From Limnanthes douglasii subsp. nivea (taxonomy: Eukaryota; Streptophyta; Magnoliopsida; Brassicales; Limnanthaceae), in the NCBI GenBank assembly GCA_036936605.1, contig JAUPFV010000003.1, positions 153,048,997 through 153,112,996 on the forward strand: a stretch of 64,000 nt of DNA. The letters run 5' to 3'. Numbering within the stretch: position 1 is the stretch's first letter; the number at the start of each line of letters is the position of its first letter. The notes under the pieces are model-generated. The model saw nothing but the letters and a program-made list of their open reading frames with translations. It did no database searches and was not told where the DNA came from. Positions 10,231 through 21,364 of this stretch are shown here, in pieces. The translations under genes were made by a program, and so were the position numbers.

Positions 10231-12668
10231 AGTTCCATGCTACACCTTCGTTAGGAAATAAAAAGTATGTTATTACTTTTATTGATGATGCATCTAGATA
10301 TTGCTACATTTATTTTTTGCATGCTAAAAATGAATCTCTTGATAAGTTTAAAATCTATAAGGAAGAAGTTGAGCTACATAAGAATGATTTGATTAAAAAT
10401 CAACGTACGGATAAAGGAGGTGAATATTATGATCCTATATATTTTCAGTCTACGGATATAATTCATGAAACCATGACTTCTTATACACCACAACAAAATG
10501 GTATAGCTGAAAGAAAGAATAGGACATTGAAAGAAATGGTTAATTCCATATTGTCCTATTCGGGTTTGAGTGAAAGATTCTGGGGTGAGGCTATGTTAAC
10601 AGCCTGTTATTTATTGAATCGTGTTCCTACTAAAAGGAATAAGATGACCCCGTATGAGCTTTGGTTTAAGAAGCCTCCAACACTAAATTATCTGAGAGTT
10701 TGGGGTTGTAGAGCAGTTGTAAGACTCATTAAACCTAAAAGGACAAATTTGGGTGAAAGAGGTATAAATTGTATCTTCATTGGGTATTTTGAGTATTCCA
10801 TTGCATATAGGTTCTATGTGTTAGAATCCAATGACTATGTGTCGGTGAACACAGTTATCGAGTCAAGAGATGTAATATTTGATGAAGAGAGATTTACTTC
10901 TATACCTAGACCTAGAGATTTGATTCAAAACTCTTTAAATAGGAACTCAAGTGAAATTGAAAATATATCAAGTGGTACCAATTGTGTACATGTACCTTAT
11001 GAACTAAGGAGAAGTACTAGAGCCAGAAAAGCTAAGTCGTACGGATCTGATTTTCAACTATATTTAGTTGAAGGGTCAAGAGATAAGATTGACTATCAAT
11101 GTCAATACTGTTTTGTTATTGAAGATGATCCAAGGACTTTTAGTGATGCTATGGTATCAAGAGATGTTGCATTCTGGAAAGAAGCTATCCAAGATGAAAT
11201 AGAGTCTATCATGCATAATAATACATGGGAGTTGGCTGATTTACCTCATGGGTGAAAATCATTGGGGAATAGATGGATATTTAAACGAAAAATGAAAGTA
11301 GATGATATTATTGAAAGGTATAAAGCTAGATTGGTTATCCAGGGATTTAGACAAAGAGAAGGAATTGACTTATTTGATACTTATGCTCTGGTTGCTAGGA
11401 TTTCCACTATTACATTGTTGATTGCACTTGCATCTGTATACAATCTTGTAATTCATCAAATGGATGTTAAAACTGCATTCTTGAATGGTGATTTGGATGA
11501 GGAGATTTATATGAAACAACCGGAAGGGTTTGTGATGCCTGGTTCTGAAAACAAGGTATGCAAGTTGAAAATGTCTTTGTATGGTTTGAAACAAGCACCA
11601 AAAGATTGGCATAAAAACTTTGATAATGTGATATTGTCTAATGGATTTATTCTTAACCAAGGAGACAAGTGTGTATATAGGAAATTTAATAATTATGGTA
11701 AATGAGTTATGATTTGTCTATATGTGGATGATATGTTGATTTTTGGTACTGACCAAAATCAAGTTAATGAAACGAAGAATTTTTTATCATCTAACTTTGA
11801 GATGAAGAATTCGGGGGAAGCTGAAATGATTCTTCGTATAAGAATCAAGCGAAAGAACAATAGTATATCGATTTCTCAATCTCACTATATTGAGAAGATA
11901 TTAAATAAATTTAATTTTAAAGATTGTTCTCCGGTAAGCACACCTATAGATCCTAGTCTTAAGCTTCTACCTAATAAAGGTATTGCTATATCTCAACTTG
12001 AATACTCAAGAGTCATCGGGTGTCTTATGCATGTCATGACTAGCACTAGGCCCGATATTGCCTTTGCTGTTGGAAAACTTAGTAGGTATACTAGCAAGCC
12101 TAGTTTGCATCATTGGCAAGCTTTAAATCGAGTATTCAAGTATTTGAAAGGAACCATGAATTATGGTTTAACTTATACCGGATTTCCTTCTGTACTTGAA
12201 GGATATTCAGACGCGAGTTAAATTTCCAGTATGGAAGATCATTCTTCCACAAGTGGATGAGTATTTCTACTTGGGGGAGGTGCTATCTCTTGGGCGTCTA
12301 AGAAACATACTTGTATTACGGATTCAACAATGGAATCAGAGTTTGTGGCATTAGCAGCAACGAGTAAAGAAGTTGAGTGACTAAGAAATTTAATGTATGA
12401 AATTCTGTTGTGGCCCAAACCGATATCACCTATATCTATCAGATGTGATAGTGAGGCTGCCTTCGCCAATGTTTATAGACACATTTACAAAGGCAGGTCT
12501 AGACACTTAGGTGTTAGACATAGTATGATTCGTGCGCGTATGACGCATGATGTTATTTCTGTAGAGTTTATGGGAACTCAATATAACTTAGCCGATCATT
12601 TAACCAAAGGGTTAAATAGAGATCTTGTGCACAAATCGGCTATTGGAGTGGGATTAAAGTCCATTTGA
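10177..12668 (+). pseudogene. copia pol: integrase core, RT, RNase H
   Basis: The frame begins inside the integrase catalytic core (LELVHSDLCEF, VITFIDDASRYCYIYF near 10270-10315, YTPQQNGIAERKNRTLK near 10482-10535) and stays open for about 360 codons to a TGA at 11253. RT follows: WIFKRKMKVDD, YKARLVIQGFRQ, QMDVKTAFLNGDLDEEIYM, LYGLKQAPKDWH, then a single stop at 11704 and the catalytic LYVDDMLIFG near 11717-11750. RNase H has GYSDAS near 12200, [11 protein letters not shown] near 12328-12360, and a good C-terminal part (IRCDSEAAFANV, YNLADHLTKGLNRDLVH) ending in TGA at about 12667. Only a handful of stops break it, so it is the second-best-preserved pol in the window. Confidence 0.92.
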
Positions 12669-13199
12669 AATCTCTAATGTTGAGATACCCAATTCCCATC
12701 TAATATGACATTAGGTGTTGAATTCAATGTGGAAAGCTTAACATCAAGATATTGGAACACATTTGTATATCATCCCAAGGTATGTGTTCAGAACTGCAAG
12801 TTGTGAAGGTTGAAGATTATCTTCTTAATAGCTCTTTTGAAAAATTGCATATGCAGGTGCAATATGAAAAGAACTACCTATTTCAGCATGAAGTTTAGCC
12901 GCTTCAAGAAGCTAGGACTTGGCTTTGATATGCTTAAGAAGGATAAGAACACAAGGCTAGTAAAATATAGTGTCAAGTAAGAACAAGTGAGAATGTAAAT
13001 TTATGTGTATTTTATCTGCATGTATTCATTGTGAATAGTAAAGGTTCAATCCTTAGTGATACCTTGATATTCGAATATTTGGAATTTGTAATATACTAAT
13101 GTGAAATTCAATCGTTACGATATTTCATTTATGCATAAATTTGATATTTGATATGATTGTGTTTAGTAGATCATAAATTACACTAAAATGGGAGAAGAT
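12669..13199 (+). other. 3' noncoding leader to LTR of the copia
   Basis: About 530 bp between the RNase H stop and the LTR. No reading frame is recognisable. It ends in the polypurine tract AAAATGGGAGAAGAT directly before the LTR start TGTTATTTATTTTAG, which is where plus-strand DNA synthesis would start. Confidence 0.7.
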
Positions 13200-13733
13200 T
13201 GTTATTTATTTTAGTTTAATTGGATCGACTAGTCGACTAATTTAATCATGATACATTATCAAAGAAGTCGTAGAGTGCGGAGTGCACGCTTGTTAGATTA
13301 GATCATGATTAGCGGGGTCAAGGGGCGGAGCCCCTTGCGGGGTCCAAGGGGTGGAGCCCCTGGCTGGGGTCGAGCTCACCTGTTAGCTTCAAATTTTTTT
13401 ATTTTGGTTAAATCGGCTATTGTTGCAAGTCAACAAAATTTCGAAATTGAAAATTTGACCGTTTTATTCAAATTTTAAATTTCAACCGTTTTATTACAAA
13501 ACCAGTTTAGAGACCTTAACTGCCCTAACTTCCAAACTGTTTTTTTGGTTGGTCGAATTTATAAATATGGGTTCTGTTGAAAAAGGAGATCATATCATTT
13601 TCATCCTCTCTGTTCAAAATTATATCTCTGATTTTATCAAATTGAAATTTTTGGAGAACCCCAAAAATATTTCAATAAGAAATTGTTTACAAGACTTCAG
13701 AGATTATCCGGAAACGAAACATTGTTTTCTAAA
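13200..13733 (+). repeat. 3' LTR of the 9.2-13.7 kb copia
   Basis: Starts with TGTTATTTATTTTAG right after a polypurine tract. The last 134 bp match the 5' LTR remnant. The first third contains a GC-rich pair of tandem palindromes (13312-13362), conspicuous in otherwise AT-rich DNA. The end is placed where the two copies stop matching. Confidence 0.85.
13312..13362. repeat. Two tandem GC-rich palindromic units in the LTR
   Basis: Two units of about 25-26 bp, each GCGGGGTC(C)AAGGGG followed by CGGAGCCCCTT or TGGAGCCCCTG. Each contains an almost perfect hairpin (AAGGGGCGGAGCCCCTT, 13320-13336, with a 3-base loop). Similar GC-rich palindromes are seen in some plant copia LTRs; their role is not settled. 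Confidence 0.9.
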
Positions 13734-14500
13734 AAAAAACCATACAAAATTATAGTCCTTAATTTCTGAACAGTGTTTAGGACTTAATAGTGTCATGTAT
13801 TAGGTCACTTAAAACACTTAGTGTTTTGATTCGTCGGGTCCGGCTTCAACCGCTCCTTCAAGCTTCAAGAAAATTCATTAAAATAAGCCCTAAACACAAG
13901 GGCAAGTTCAAGCCTTTAACAGAAAACATGTTAAAATCGTCGTAAATTATCCAAAAGACAACTCATTTATTCATTTTAGACCCATAATACAATTATGGAT
14001 AATATTATACAAATTTGGTATCCCTATATAGACAATTGTATATCCTCTACAACTATTAATAATCACATCTATCATGAAAGAAAGAAAAAAATATGCAAAA
14101 GCAAAAACATTAAAAAAATTATATTATTTACCATTTATGTCTCACATTTTATATACTTGAATGGACTTTTGAGAAACTTTTCCTAGCGAAGAAGTCACAC
14201 CTTTTAAAAAATGTGATTTGAAAATCGACGAAATATATCCTCTCGATTGCATCGGGTGAATGATAATATACTCTGCGTAAACATATATGATATAATTGAT
14301 AGATTAAGTTAGTTCCTGATTTTTAGGGTACTGAGATTTTTTATTTCAGTTATATGTTTCAACAGTATTTATTTTTTGTACGGCTACCTAAGTTATTTGT
14401 TTCATTCATTCGAAAAAAATTTCTTTAATTTATTTCTAGAATCTAACATCTCGTATTAGAGGAAAAAATAGGAAAACATTATTTTGGGAAAATGAGATCA
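13734..14500. other. No recognisable feature
   Basis: AT-rich sequence between two copia elements. Short open frames here have no recognisable motifs. Its right part may include the lost LTR or leader of the copia fragment that starts near 14510, but I see no terminal motifs to support that. Confidence 0.5.
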
Positions 14501-14509
14501 GAAAGAAGT

Positions 14510-16330
14510 AGCGGTTTCTCTTAACCTACTTCGTTCGAAAGATGCTCATAGAGACTCTACTTCGTTCGAATGAATATTGGACGGTTGTGGAATATGGATT
14601 TTCACAACCAGGGATAGGTGATATCTTGCCTCTACAACAAAATAAGACGTTGGAGGAGATGCAGTTGAAGGATCTCAAAATCTCATAATTATTTGTTCCA
14701 ATATTTGGACAAAATGATTCCGAAAACGATAACGCAGGAGGAGACCTCAAAGGAGCTCTGGGATTCGATGAAAATAAAGTGTCAAAGAAACGTTTGAGTA
14801 CATAGAGTGCAACTAAATCGGTTAAGAAAAGAGTTCAGGATCTTTACGATTAAGCAAGTTGAATCAATCAAGGATTACTTTGGTCGAATAATGGTGATTG
14901 CAAATGACATGAAGAATTTAGGAAAATATATGACTGATGTCATGATCGTAAAGAAAATCTTGGGAACTCTCGATGAGAAATTCATTTATATGGTTTGCTT
15001 CATTAAAGAAGCAAAAGACATTGATTCATTCTCAGTTGATGCCCTAAAGTTCACTTCTTGTACATGAACAAAAATTGATAAAAGAGGGAGATGAACAAAT
15101 AACACTTACCGTCTCAACATATGGAGGATATTGAGATAGAGAAACATGACCATATGGAGGAATAAGATGATATGGAGGCAGAGGCAGAGGTCCTAAATCC
15201 TAAAAGAAAGAAAACATTTAATGCTATATATGTCATCATTTAGTACATTATTAATATGAGTGCCGAAGATCGGCAAATCAAGTGAATTATGAAAATGAAA
15301 AGGAAATATAAGAGATGTTACTTATGACCTATATTGAAAATCCAGAAGATAAGAAAGAAGACATATGGTTTCTAGACTCAAGTTGCAACAATCATATGTT
15401 TGGTGATTCAAGTATGTTAAGTGAAATAGAATAAGGTTTTAGAAGGATATATAGGTTGTGACATCATAAAAACATGGAAGTAGCTAGAAAAGGAATTGTA
15501 AGACTAATTTTTGGAGGAATCAATCATGTGGTAGAAGATGTGTCCATAAAGTACCTGATCTGAAAAGCAACCTTCTCGGTACTGGTAAGCTTCAAGAGAG
15601 AGGTTTGGATGTGTTAATAAAATCAAATCAATCCATAATCTATCATCCTACGAAATGTCTTATCATAAAGTGCAGGATGACATCAAACAGGATGTTGATA
15701 ATAACATCAAGCAGACAGTCAATTAATTTAGAGATGTCTTTAAAAACTGATGTTTAAGACCAGTATCAGTTTTGGCAAAGAAGATACAGACATCTCAACT
15801 ATACGGGATTAAAGGCTTTTAGCAACAAAGAGATGGTGAGAGGCATGCCGAGACTTACTGAAACCAAAGTTGTATGTACATATTGTCTGAAATAAAAAAA
15901 GGAAAGAGATGTTATTCCATATTACATATTAGAGTTAGTTCACTCAGATATTTGTCGTCCAATTTCTCCAACTTTCAATAGTGGAAAATAATATTTCATA
16001 TGCTTTATTGATGATTTTAGTAGAAAGTTATGGGTACAATTTATGGCATACAAAATTGTTGCTTTTAGTCTCATTAAAGATTTTAAAAGTCGTGTAGAAA
16101 AGGAATATGTTTTATCTATTAACTTTTTGAGAACAAATCATGGTGGTGAGTTGACACTGAATGAGTTCATCAAGTTTTGCAATGCAAATGAGATGAAAAG
16201 AAAAATTACTACATTTTATACGTGACCATAAAATGGTGTTACCGAGAGGAAAAAAAGAATTGTGTTGAACATGGTGAGGAGTTTATAAGCAGTAGGATAT
16301 GAAGAAACTATTCAGATAATAAGAGTTCTA
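14510..16330 (+). pseudogene. Ty1/copia gag-protease-integrase fragment, heavily decayed
   Basis: Gag is visible as LRSNEYWTVVEYGF near 14560-14600, then LRKEFRIFTIKQVESIKDYF and IVKKILGTLDEKF (14815-14990). The protease region has WFLDSSCNNHMFGDSS near 15367-15412, where the usual DSG is changed to DSS. A GAG-pre-integrase stretch lies near 15550-15600. The integrase core reads LELVHSDICRPISPT and FICFIDDFSRKLWVQF near 15920-16040, then FKSRVEKEYVLSINFLR, and degenerate GVTERKKRIVLNMVRSL to about 16290. RT and RNase H are absent. Stops and frameshifts occur throughout. This is a different copia family from the 9.2-13.7 kb element. Confidence 0.85.
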
Positions 16331-16399
16331 GAGTTATATTTTTAAGGGTTCCAGAGTTATATTTTGTTTTGCTAGACGTTTGGATCATATCAATAAGAT

Positions 16400-17010
16400 A
16401 TTTATAGAGTGAAGAGAGGGAAATAGTTATCGGAAGACGAAAGTCAATGATGGTTCAATGTTATTGGATTATCATGACTACGTTGATGGTTTCACGACTT
16501 TTACTTGCATGTATAGTAAAAATTGGGTATTGGATTCGGTTCTTGCATTCCAGATGACTTACAATACGTATTGTTTTAAATAAAATATATTTTTATACAT
16601 GGAAAGGTAATCGTCGAGGATTATGAATCATGTGTTGTCATACGAATGAGAACTACTTTGATCAAGTTGTATAGAGAACTTGAGAATCTAATAACAAACA
16701 TGCCTAAATTTAAACAAAACCTTATTTACCACAGAATGTTAGATAAGGAAAGTTTTACTTATAAAGGTGGAAACTATATACTTATTTTCTTTTACTGCTC
16801 ACTTGTTAATACCAAAATATATTGGAATAATAGTGTGTTACCTATAGTAGGGTTCTAGTGGTATTTTATGGAAAAATATTAAACCAAGTTCTTGGTATTT
16901 GAATCTTGAGCATGTAAATCAGAAGAGCTTTATTGAGCTAATTAAAGGAGGGTTATTGGAGGAGAAACACCTTCAGATTGTAAAAAAAACCAACGAATGG
17001 TCTACCTAGA
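16400..17010 (+). pseudogene. Second copia fragment: protease and pre-integrase region
   Basis: A separate copia piece placed after the previous integrase. It shows a protease-like DYHDYVDGF and NWVLDSVLAFQMT near 16500-16565 (the catalytic glycine is lost), then sequence closely similar to 40070-40210, and a GAG-pre-integrase motif SWYLNLEHVNQKSFIELIK near 16890-16950. It ends near 17010 where the gypsy antisense ORF region begins. The protease/pre-integrase order after an integrase shows that this is an independent fragment rather than a continuation. Confidence 0.7.
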
Positions 17011-17015
17011 AATCA

Positions 17016-18960
17016 TCAACTGGGTATTCAATTTCCACTGGAGTGACACAAAATCAATTGTGCATGCTGCTTTCTGTGATCATAGCCTCCCACTTATTCA
17101 AAATTCCGATCTGCATTGATGACTTCATATCTCAAACCAAATTTTCAAATGGACCAATACTTCTGTTTTATTATCTCACACTGGATAAAGATTTAAAGAT
17201 AACCGATGACCTACTTGAGCCATACAAGTTTTGGAAACATAAGTTCGCCTTCATTTCTTGGGACTAGGAGAATGACAAAGCAATATCTGAAGCCAACCCA
17301 CCAAGATTGAACCTCGTCTGGAGGAGTAATCGTAAGTTTTTTTTTTAAATTTATCGTTCTAAATTTTAGTTTCAACTAGTGTTATCTTTATTTGTTATCA
17401 GCTTCTATATTATTATCAGAAATCTTGAGGCGCTATGCCATTCGTCGGGAGAAAGTGAAATAAATTTTCCTCAAGCTTTCTTCCTAGGTTGAAAAAGAAT
17501 GGAACAATGTTTTGCACACGGCCCTCAAACCTAATGATCATATTTAGAGATCTACTTTCCTGAGAATTCGATGGAGCTACTTAATCGTCGACATGAAGTT
17601 AGATGGTTAGTCTATCCAGACTGTAAAGTATTCTTAGCAATTCACAATAGGTCCGGTACCCATCTTCCGTAAAAGAAGAAGGCAAAAAAGAAAAAAAGAC
17701 AGCTAACACATATGGTGCTAGCCCTTCAGTAGATCTGAAGCAAAAAGATTCAAAGACGAAAATGAAAAAAAAGAAATCTCTCCACTATTGAAGAAGGAAT
17801 AAAAGATGAACCTTCTTCAAAAAAGAAGAAAACAAATGCTCATTCAGAAAAGAAAGGTACCACTAAAACAACTCTGCAACTATAGATATTGTTGAAGAGG
17901 TATTGTACAATGATGACGAAGTTTTGGTTGCAGAGAATTAACAAATTCATCAAAAAGAAAATGAAGTAAGTGTTGAAGACGTTGACAATCAGCAAAAGAA
18001 AGCTATTGATGTAGGAGATGACTCAACCAATGATCACTTTAATCCCGACAACTTCATTAACTTCGACGAATCACAAAAGCTTGCGGAAGACAAAGATCCC
18101 ATCGTTCAGGAGATTCAAGATCATCTGTGTAATCTTGGTAGAAGATGTACACCTGCTACCTCCGAAGCGTATCTCTTGAGGTTAATCTTCCTACAAGCTC
18201 CGTAGCTTTTATTCCTAGACCTATCCCAGTTGTCTTTCCTCTTGTGGAACCATTCGAAGACGTTATTACCAATCTTCAACCTTTTAATAATCTCAATGTT
18301 GCAGCGCAAAATCTGACTCAAGAAATTGAATCTTCTCAAGGTCATTTAAATCACATGGCTAAAGAAATGGTTCACTATAAAGGTATTGATGCAGATGAGC
18401 AAAAGATGAGGGAGATCTTTGGGGACCTTGTAATAGAGCAGTTTTATCAATTTCAAATGGCCCCGTCTAAATTTCTCAGAGGTCTTCTCCACGTTAAGAA
18501 GTATCTTAAAGTAGTCCATCAAAAAGAAAAAGAAGATCTCAACACTTCATGTCATAATGAAATAGATCAACTCGAGGCTAAAACATTATAAAGAGTTAGT
18601 TGCATAAAACAAATTGAAGACCTTCAAGTTTCTTTCGACAATAGTGAGGCAGAGAAGAAAAGACTGTCAGATGATATGCCAATGATGAGTGTGCAAAAGA
18701 TATGTTGTCACTTTTGCTGAGGATGAGTGTGCAAAAGACATGTTGGGAGCTATCAATAATGGAAAAGAACAAAAAAATCATCACACTCCTTTGTGAAATC
18801 CATGCCACATATCCTATAATCGATCTTTCCAGCTTTGGAAGTGAAGTCCTCATCGAACGGCCTCCTAGTGAAGCTTAAAATCCTGTTCCAAGCTCCTCAT
18901 CTGAAGAGGAAGATTCAAAAGAGGATTCTGAAGAGAGCTCGAGGACGAGTAATTTTACTA
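17016..18960 (+). pseudogene. Accessory ORF, copy A (antisense to the gypsy; transposon-domain-like)
   Basis: Decayed coding region, homologous to 36.0-38.5 kb on the other strand. N-terminal part: INWVFNFHWSDT near 17025, then LLFYYLTLDKDLKITDDLL and KFWKHKFAFISWD (17155-17268), matching LPFYYLTVRDSFKLIDVI and KFRKQSFFLISG in copy B. Then come Lys-rich stretches (17660-17850), and an open frame at 18145-18588 with VEPFEDVITNLQPFNNL matching VEDPYNELLHALQPFFKL in B. It ends in an acidic Ser-rich tail (SSSSEEEDSKEDSEESSR, about 18890-18945). The pattern resembles the plant 'putative gypsy type transposon' domain (PF04195) followed by a coiled-coil region; that assignment is from memory. It lies antisense to, and downstream of, the minus-strand gypsy pol. 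Confidence 0.6.
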
Positions 18961-19183
18961 TATTTTTTTTGTACGTGTCATATCATTACTGTAACAATTT
19001 TTTAATAGATGTCTTTTTACTTTATATCTTGGAAATTACACTATACTCGTTGAATTAAATTAAATGACAAATATATTTATTTATGGTTTAATTTCTTCAA
19101 GTTATATTCTAATTTGAATATTATTTATATTAGTTATTCATAGTGAAAACATAGCATGATATTTTAAATAATAATTACAATAT

Positions 19184-19339
19184 GTAACACTTCAAATATT
19201 ATAGCGTGTTTAATGGATGTAGTACTTCAAACTTTATAGTCTGTTTAATGGACGTAGCACTTTGAATATTATCATCCATTTAATGGACGTAGCACTTCAA
19301 ATATTATAGTACGTTGAACGGACGTAGCACTTCGAATAT
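19184..19339. repeat. Tandem repeat, 4.5 units of 35 bp
   Basis: Units start at 19184, 19219, 19254 and 19289, with a partial fifth at 19324; consensus GTAGCACTTCAAATATTATA plus about 15 bp ending in TTTAATGGAC. The reverse complement matches the 50-bp array at 35419-35815 (TATTTGAAGTGCTA, CGTCCATTAAA). It lies about 240 bp after the acidic tail of accessory ORF copy A. Confidence 0.9.
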
Positions 19340-19619
19340 GGTTACTTCTTCGAAAAGTGTATTCAACACTTCAGAACACTCTACTATTGGTCAACCTCAA
19401 AGATGATCATTCTTTTATTAGTTACCAAAATAGTTTAAACAAGCACTCGTGAACAATAATTGGCCAAAATATGAATTTTATTGATAGATTGAATATGTGC
19501 ATAACGCCTCGTTAAAACCTTCTTGAGCCAACAGGGTAGGAAAGAGTACGCGAATAAATCAAAGAAAAAAATTTCAGAATACAACACAATCACTCCCAGA
19601 AGAGTTTAGAAATCATATA

Positions 19620-20132
19620 TTCCACAGATGTTGAAGCATCCTCCCCTGATTATCACAAAGGCGGTAACAACATGGATTTATCCTTTCAACAACCATATAA
19701 GGTCATTCCTAATTCGGGGCCATCTTACCGAGGCTCTTTTCTCTGGTATGGAGGAATACCTTACTTAACACTTTGTCACCTACCTTGAACTTCCTCCTTT
19801 TCACCATCGAATTCTATCTATTCCTCCTAAGAGTCTAATAATGAATTATATTTAAAGGTGCTCAAACCCTTTCTCTTCAACCAAGTCCAAACTCGCTCTT
19901 TCAGCTTCATCATTCAAGTCTTCAGAATATTGGGTTATTCTAAAAGAAGGCAAGGTAGATTCCATAGGACTAAAACATCCATTCCATACGACAAAGTAAA
20001 AGGGGTCTCTTTACTAGCCTCTGTAGGGGTTGTTCGATAAGCCCATAGTACCTCCTGTAAGTAATTAGGAAATTTTTCTGCCGCTCCTATCAAATTCTTC
20101 TTCAAACCTTCTAAAATAGACTCGTTTGTCAC
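19620..20132 (-). pseudogene. gypsy integrase C-terminal part
   Basis: From 20132 the minus strand reads ILEGLKKNLIGAAEKFPNYL, EVLWAYRTTPTEASKETPF, TLSYGMDV, then a degenerate region with KFKVGDKVLSKVF and NWE*PYMVV near 19830-19700. This is the end of the integrase core and the C-terminal domain. It is fused directly to RT sequence at about 20133, so the second half of RT, both RNase H domains and the start of integrase are lost. Confidence 0.85.
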
Positions 20133-20134
20133 AT

Positions 20135-20690
20135 AACCAAGAACTTTCCCTGATCGAACTCCAAAAGTAAATTCTTATGGATTCAACTTCAGCCTTATTC
20201 CCTTTAAATTCAGAAATGTTTCCTCTAAATCCTCCAAGTGTGCGTCGTCTGCTAAGATTTTTACCACCATATCGTCGATGTATACATCCATGTTTTTCTG
20301 ATCTGAGTAGCAAATTCCTTATTGAATAATCTCTAGTATGTGCAAGACAATATAGTATATTCCTGATCAATTAGATCCATCTAAATATGATTATATTTTG
20401 CAAAAGCATCCATAAAGGTCAATATTTTGTTTCCCGAAGTGGAATCAATCAGCTGGTATATCTAAGGAACAAGAAACAAATCTTTAGGATAGACTCGATT
20501 AAGTCTATAAAATCAACAAACATTCTCCAGTTCCTATATTTCTTCTTGACCACCACTAGATTCGTCGTCTATAAAGGATATTGTGATTCACTTATATGCT
20601 TGACCTTGGATAACCGGTCCACTTCGGAAACAATAGCTTCTACCTTTTCTGATGAAAATGTCAGTTTTTTTAATAATAGGTTTCACCTTT
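20135..20690 (-). pseudogene. gypsy reverse transcriptase
   Basis: Minus-strand reading: AIVSEVDRLSKVKHISE near 20650-20600, VVVKKKYRNWRMFVDF near 20555-20505, then the catalytic region VYIDDMVVK near 20290-20262, and LEDLEETFLNLKG near 20250-20210. The catalytic YIDD is preserved, but the frame shifts several times. It ends in SGKVLGYVTNE and runs without a break into integrase. Confidence 0.82.
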
Positions 20691-21059
20691 GGATTAATAG
20701 GTAGATTACAGAAAATTACTTCAATTAGTACTCCTCCACGTCCTCTTTTTTCCAAAAAAAATATATTTAGATTGTGGGATAAAATTTGTAAGAGTTGTTG
20801 ACCTATTATTAGGGTTAGTAAAGTTCCTATATGACGTATTATTCCCTCTGAAAAGGTATATTCTTCTATTTTTCACTTACTGTCAATGACCCTAGGCTTT
20901 CCTAGGATCGTCAACCCTTTCTTCAAAATCCGAGGTCAATCCCTTGACTATTATTCAGTCATCATATTATTACTGTTGGATAATCGAATCCAAAGCGCAG
21001 TGGCATAACATTTCCTGGAAACCTTTTGGTCTCTCCGGATGACCCCTACATGATCTTTG

Positions 21060-21362
21060 ACGACATACTTGAAAGATTGATGAACTATTCATCCAACGCC
21101 ATAAAGAGAACTTGAACCTTGTTATTAAAAGGTCCATTTCCCAGACTTACCTCCCCCTCGAATACCTCTATTACTCGTGCAGTTACTCTAGTAAAACTGA
21201 TTGTGGTACACTCTGATTTAGAAATCCGAGGAGGATTCAACATCCTGTCATAAGAAGCTTTAAAGAGGACGTTCGCAGAACTCCTAATATCTATCAATAT
21301 GCATCGAATCTCAACGCAAACAATTTCGGCCCCAGTGACCATTGCATCCTCGGGTGGCCCTG
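21060..21362 (-). pseudogene. gypsy protease
   Basis: Minus strand: GPPEDAMVTGAEI, then CILIDIRSSANVLFKASYD (21290-21235), NPPRISKSECTTISF and GEVSLGNGPFNNKVQV. The catalytic motif DTGS is changed to DIRS, so the enzyme would be inactive. It is close in sequence to the protease at 240-520 on the plus strand. The reading is cut at 21362 by the nested copia; its continuation (IPFIIFDEDDLRG) is at about 22350-22310. Confidence 0.85.
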
Positions 21363-21364
21363 CA

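Larger units (their letters stand above)
9163..13733 (+). mobile_element. Internally deleted Ty1/copia retrotransposon
   Basis: Element bounded by a truncated 5' LTR (9163-9296) and a full 3' LTR (13200-13733). The shared LTR section differs at five positions over about 130 bp, counted by eye. It carries gag, then a direct jump into the middle of integrase, then RT and RNase H; the zinc knuckle, protease and start of integrase are missing. The left LTR has lost its first part, where it abuts gypsy integrase sequence. I found no convincing primer binding site after 9296. Confidence 0.88.
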
